Shown piece after piece: positions 14,615 through 15,961 of a stretch of DNA of 15,961 nucleotides. The number at the start of each line of letters is the position of its first letter. Position 1 is the first letter of the stretch. Location of the stretch: NCBI GenBank assembly GCA_040383485.1, contig JBEIDK010000070.1:1-15961 (forward strand), in the 5' to 3' direction. Made by a program: the position numbers and the translations under genes. The notes beneath the pieces are model-generated. The model saw only the letters and a program-made list of their open reading frames with translations. It searched no databases and was not told the origin of the DNA. This DNA comes from JBEIDK01 sp040383485 (GTDB lineage: Bacteria; Bacteroidota; Bacteroidia; UBA4408).

Positions 14615-15133
14615 TTACAATAGGTCAGAATGCAACGGATTTTTTTTGAAGTAAACAACTCCTTCGTTTCCATCAAAATTAAATGGTTTTAAAAAACTAA
14701 GACCAATTTTTTTCAACACTCTTATTGAACTTACATTATCTTTCATTGCCCTACCAACAATAATAGGTAAGTTATATTTGGTAAAACCTATCTCCAAGCA
14801 TTTAAATGCTGCCTCGGTTGCATATCCATTGCTCCAGTACTTTCTTTTCAACCTAAACCCAATATCAACCACATTCTCCTCTTGTCTATACTTTAGACCA
14901 CACCAACCTAGAAATTCATTGTTGCTTTTAGAAATAACAGCCCACCTTCCGAATCCATATTTTTTATAGTGGTCATAATTTTCCAGGAATAACTTTGCAC
15001 TCTCAATGCTATCAAATGATTGATCACCGGTAAATTTTATGACTGTGGTGTCAAGATTAAGGAGGTATAAATTTATGGCATCTTCAGGGGTCATTCTTCT
15101 CAAATACAACCTTTCTGTTTCTAATACTTTCAT
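14615..15133 (-). CDS. GNAT family N-acetyltransferase (RimJ/RimL-like)
   Basis: 172 residues, a normal length for Acetyltransf_3 proteins. It opens LETERLYLRRMTPEDA (4-19), the hallmark N-terminus of the RimJ/RimL group. GRWAVISK (62-69) and FLGWCGLKY (74-82) form the central strands, and IGFRLKRKYWSNGYATEA (91-108) holds the acetyl-CoA pyrophosphate loop (a variant of R/Q-xx-G-x-A). DNVSSIRVLKKIGL (132-145) gives the conserved N-xx-S followed by the K-x-G turn. Members acetylate protein N-termini, amino acids, aminoglycosides or other amines; the substrate here is unknown. It is convergent with the rhodopsin gene and divergent from the peroxidase gene. Nothing links it to the polysaccharide cluster. 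Confidence 0.9.
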   Translation of the reverse strand: MKVLETERLYLRRMTPEDAINLYLLNLDTTVIKFTGDQSFDSIESAKLFLENYDHYKKYGFGRWAVISKSNNEFLGWCGLKYRQEENVVDIGFRLKRKYWSNGYATEAAFKCLEIGFTKYNLPIIVGRAMKDNVSSIRVLKKIGLSFLKPFNFDGNEGVVYFKKNPLHSDLL

Positions 15134-15166
15134 TTATATTAAGGTTTAAAAGTTAATAATATTAAG

Positions 15167-15823
15167 ATGAGCATTTTAAAACAAAGTTTCATTTATCTTG
15201 TTACCAATTTAAATTTATTTATGACTACAATTAAGCAAATAATTCTTAGACTTTTATATCCGTTCGTACTTAAAAGTGGAAGAAACAGTAAGAAAGCTAC
15301 AATTCTTAATAATACCAATAATGTTGTTCCAAACGAAAGTATTTATAATAAAAAAGCCATTTTAAATACAGGTAAAGAATTCGAATTATCATCATTAAAA
15401 GGTAAGAAGTTTTTAATTGTAAATACTGCGTCAAATTGCGGATACACCGGTCAGTATGCAGAACTACAAACTACATTTGATAAAAATAAAAATAAAAATA
15501 AGATTTTTGTCATAGGATTTCCATCTAATGATTTTAAACAAGAACTATCCAATGATGAAAATATTTCTGAATTTTGTAAAGTAAACTATGGAGTAACTTT
15601 TCCAATTTCAAAATTATCTATAGTAACTAAAATTCAAAATCAACATCCTATATTTAAATGGTTAACCAATAGTGATGAAAATGGATGGTGTAATCATGAG
15701 GCTGATTGGAACTTTGGTAAATATTTAATTGATGAACAAGGCATATTAACAAATTATTTTGGACCTGCAATTTCTCCTCTTGAGAAAATATTTTTAGAGG
15801 CATTAGAGAATAGAAAGTTTTAA
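15167..15823 (+). CDS. glutathione peroxidase family thiol peroxidase
   Basis: 218 residues. VNTASNCGYTGQYAELQ (85-101) holds the peroxidatic Cys91, and ADWNFGKYLID (179-189) holds the conserved Trp181-Asn182. FCKVNYGVTFP (136-146) has Cys137 near the usual resolving-Cys position, so it is probably thioredoxin-dependent rather than glutathione-dependent. In GFPSNDF (117-123) Asp122 stands where FPCNQF-type enzymes have the catalytic-tetrad Gln. It would reduce hydrogen or lipid peroxides. Residues 19-36 are hydrophobic and basic and may touch the membrane. I think ATG 15221 (Met19) is a likelier start than ATG 15167, since relatives commonly begin with this short segment and it leaves more room for promoters next to the divergent acetyltransferase gene. 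A short AAAAAT repeat (about 15482-15500) encodes an Asn-Lys run at 106-112. Confidence 0.88.
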   Translation: MSILKQSFIYLVTNLNLFMTTIKQIILRLLYPFVLKSGRNSKKATILNNTNNVVPNESIYNKKAILNTGKEFELSSLKGKKFLIVNTASNCGYTGQYAELQTTFDKNKNKNKIFVIGFPSNDFKQELSNDENISEFCKVNYGVTFPISKLSIVTKIQNQHPIFKWLTNSDENGWCNHEADWNFGKYLIDEQGILTNYFGPAISPLEKIFLEALENRKF

Positions 15824-15883
15824 ATTAATGATACCATACATTTAATTTAACTATAGTAATTGTTTAGTAATTAAGATATGTGT

Positions 15884-15961
15884 CTAATTTAAAAGTAAAG
15901 CTTCTGCCTGTATTACTCTTTTCTCATTTGGTTTTAAATCCTGCAAATCTACCTTACCAAT
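15884..15961 (-). CDS. C-terminal end of an unidentified protein (cut by right window edge)
   Basis: On the - strand the frame is open from the right edge to a TAG at 15886-15884, encoding 25 residues: IGKVDLQDLKPNEKR, then VIQAEALLLN. The composition (charged, amphipathic, ending in a leucine-rich helix) looks like a genuine protein end, and the + strand here has no competing frame. I do not recognise the family. It converges on the peroxidase gene across 60 AT-rich bases with no clear terminator hairpin. Confidence 0.5.
   Translation of the reverse strand: MGKVDLQDLKPNEKRVIQAEALLLN

Noticed and set aside
15482..15500. Phase-variable repeat in the peroxidase gene
   Set aside because: The AAAAAT repeat has a six-base unit, so copy changes would not shift the frame; it is short and probably simple AT-rich coding sequence.
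15854..15872. TAGTAATT direct repeat (15854-15861 and 15865-15872) as a regulatory or attachment site
   Set aside because: Eight AT-rich bases repeated once are expected by chance at this base composition, and no integrase or tRNA gene is nearby.

Overview
The window looks like part of a low-GC Bacteroidota chromosome (Flavobacteriia, Chitinophagia or a related lineage; the sequence does not decide which). The reasons are the strong AT bias, A-rich rather than Shine-Dalgarno-like leaders, a possible Bacteroidota-type promoter (TTG, 19 bases, TAATTTTA) before the rhodopsin gene, and a proteorhodopsin of the Bacteroidota kind.

Region 1 (1-12438, + strand) is the downstream part of a surface or exopolysaccharide locus of the Wzx/Wzy type. 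Twelve genes are packed head to tail with overlaps or gaps of at most 40 bases: the end of a Wzy/O-antigen-ligase-like membrane protein (cut by the window edge), two GT4-type glycosyltransferases, a complete second Wzy/WaaL-like membrane protein, a short phosphoglycosyltransferase that would start the glycan on a lipid carrier, a winged-helix plus nucleotidyltransferase protein, a B12-binding radical SAM enzyme, a SAM methyltransferase, a second B12-binding radical SAM paralogue, a radical SAM protein with a cysteine-rich C-terminal region, a Wzx-like flippase and another glycosyltransferase. The middle block (4604-10172) is the unusual part. Five genes of unassigned specificity, three of them radical SAM, sit between the initiating transferase and the flippase. 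They may make or C-modify a sugar or small molecule that goes onto the glycan, but that is inference.

Region 2 (12458-13540, - strand) is a further GT4-type glycosyltransferase that converges on the end of the operon. A 263-base gene-free divergent region (13541-13803) follows; it holds the likely rhodopsin promoter and a leader.

Region 3 (13804-14582) is a stand-alone proteorhodopsin gene ending in a strong intrinsic terminator. The protein has all residues expected of a light-driven proton pump, Met at the colour-tuning site (green-absorbing expected), and Gly at the helix E site that in xanthorhodopsin-like pumps opens a window for a carotenoid antenna. No carotenoid or retinal synthesis gene is in the window.

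Region 4 (14615-15961) holds ordinary housekeeping genes: a RimJ/RimL-like GNAT acetyltransferase (-), a glutathione-peroxidase-family thiol peroxidase (+), and the last 25 codons of an unidentified - strand gene running off the right edge. I saw no tRNA, rRNA, CRISPR array, insertion sequence or integrase.
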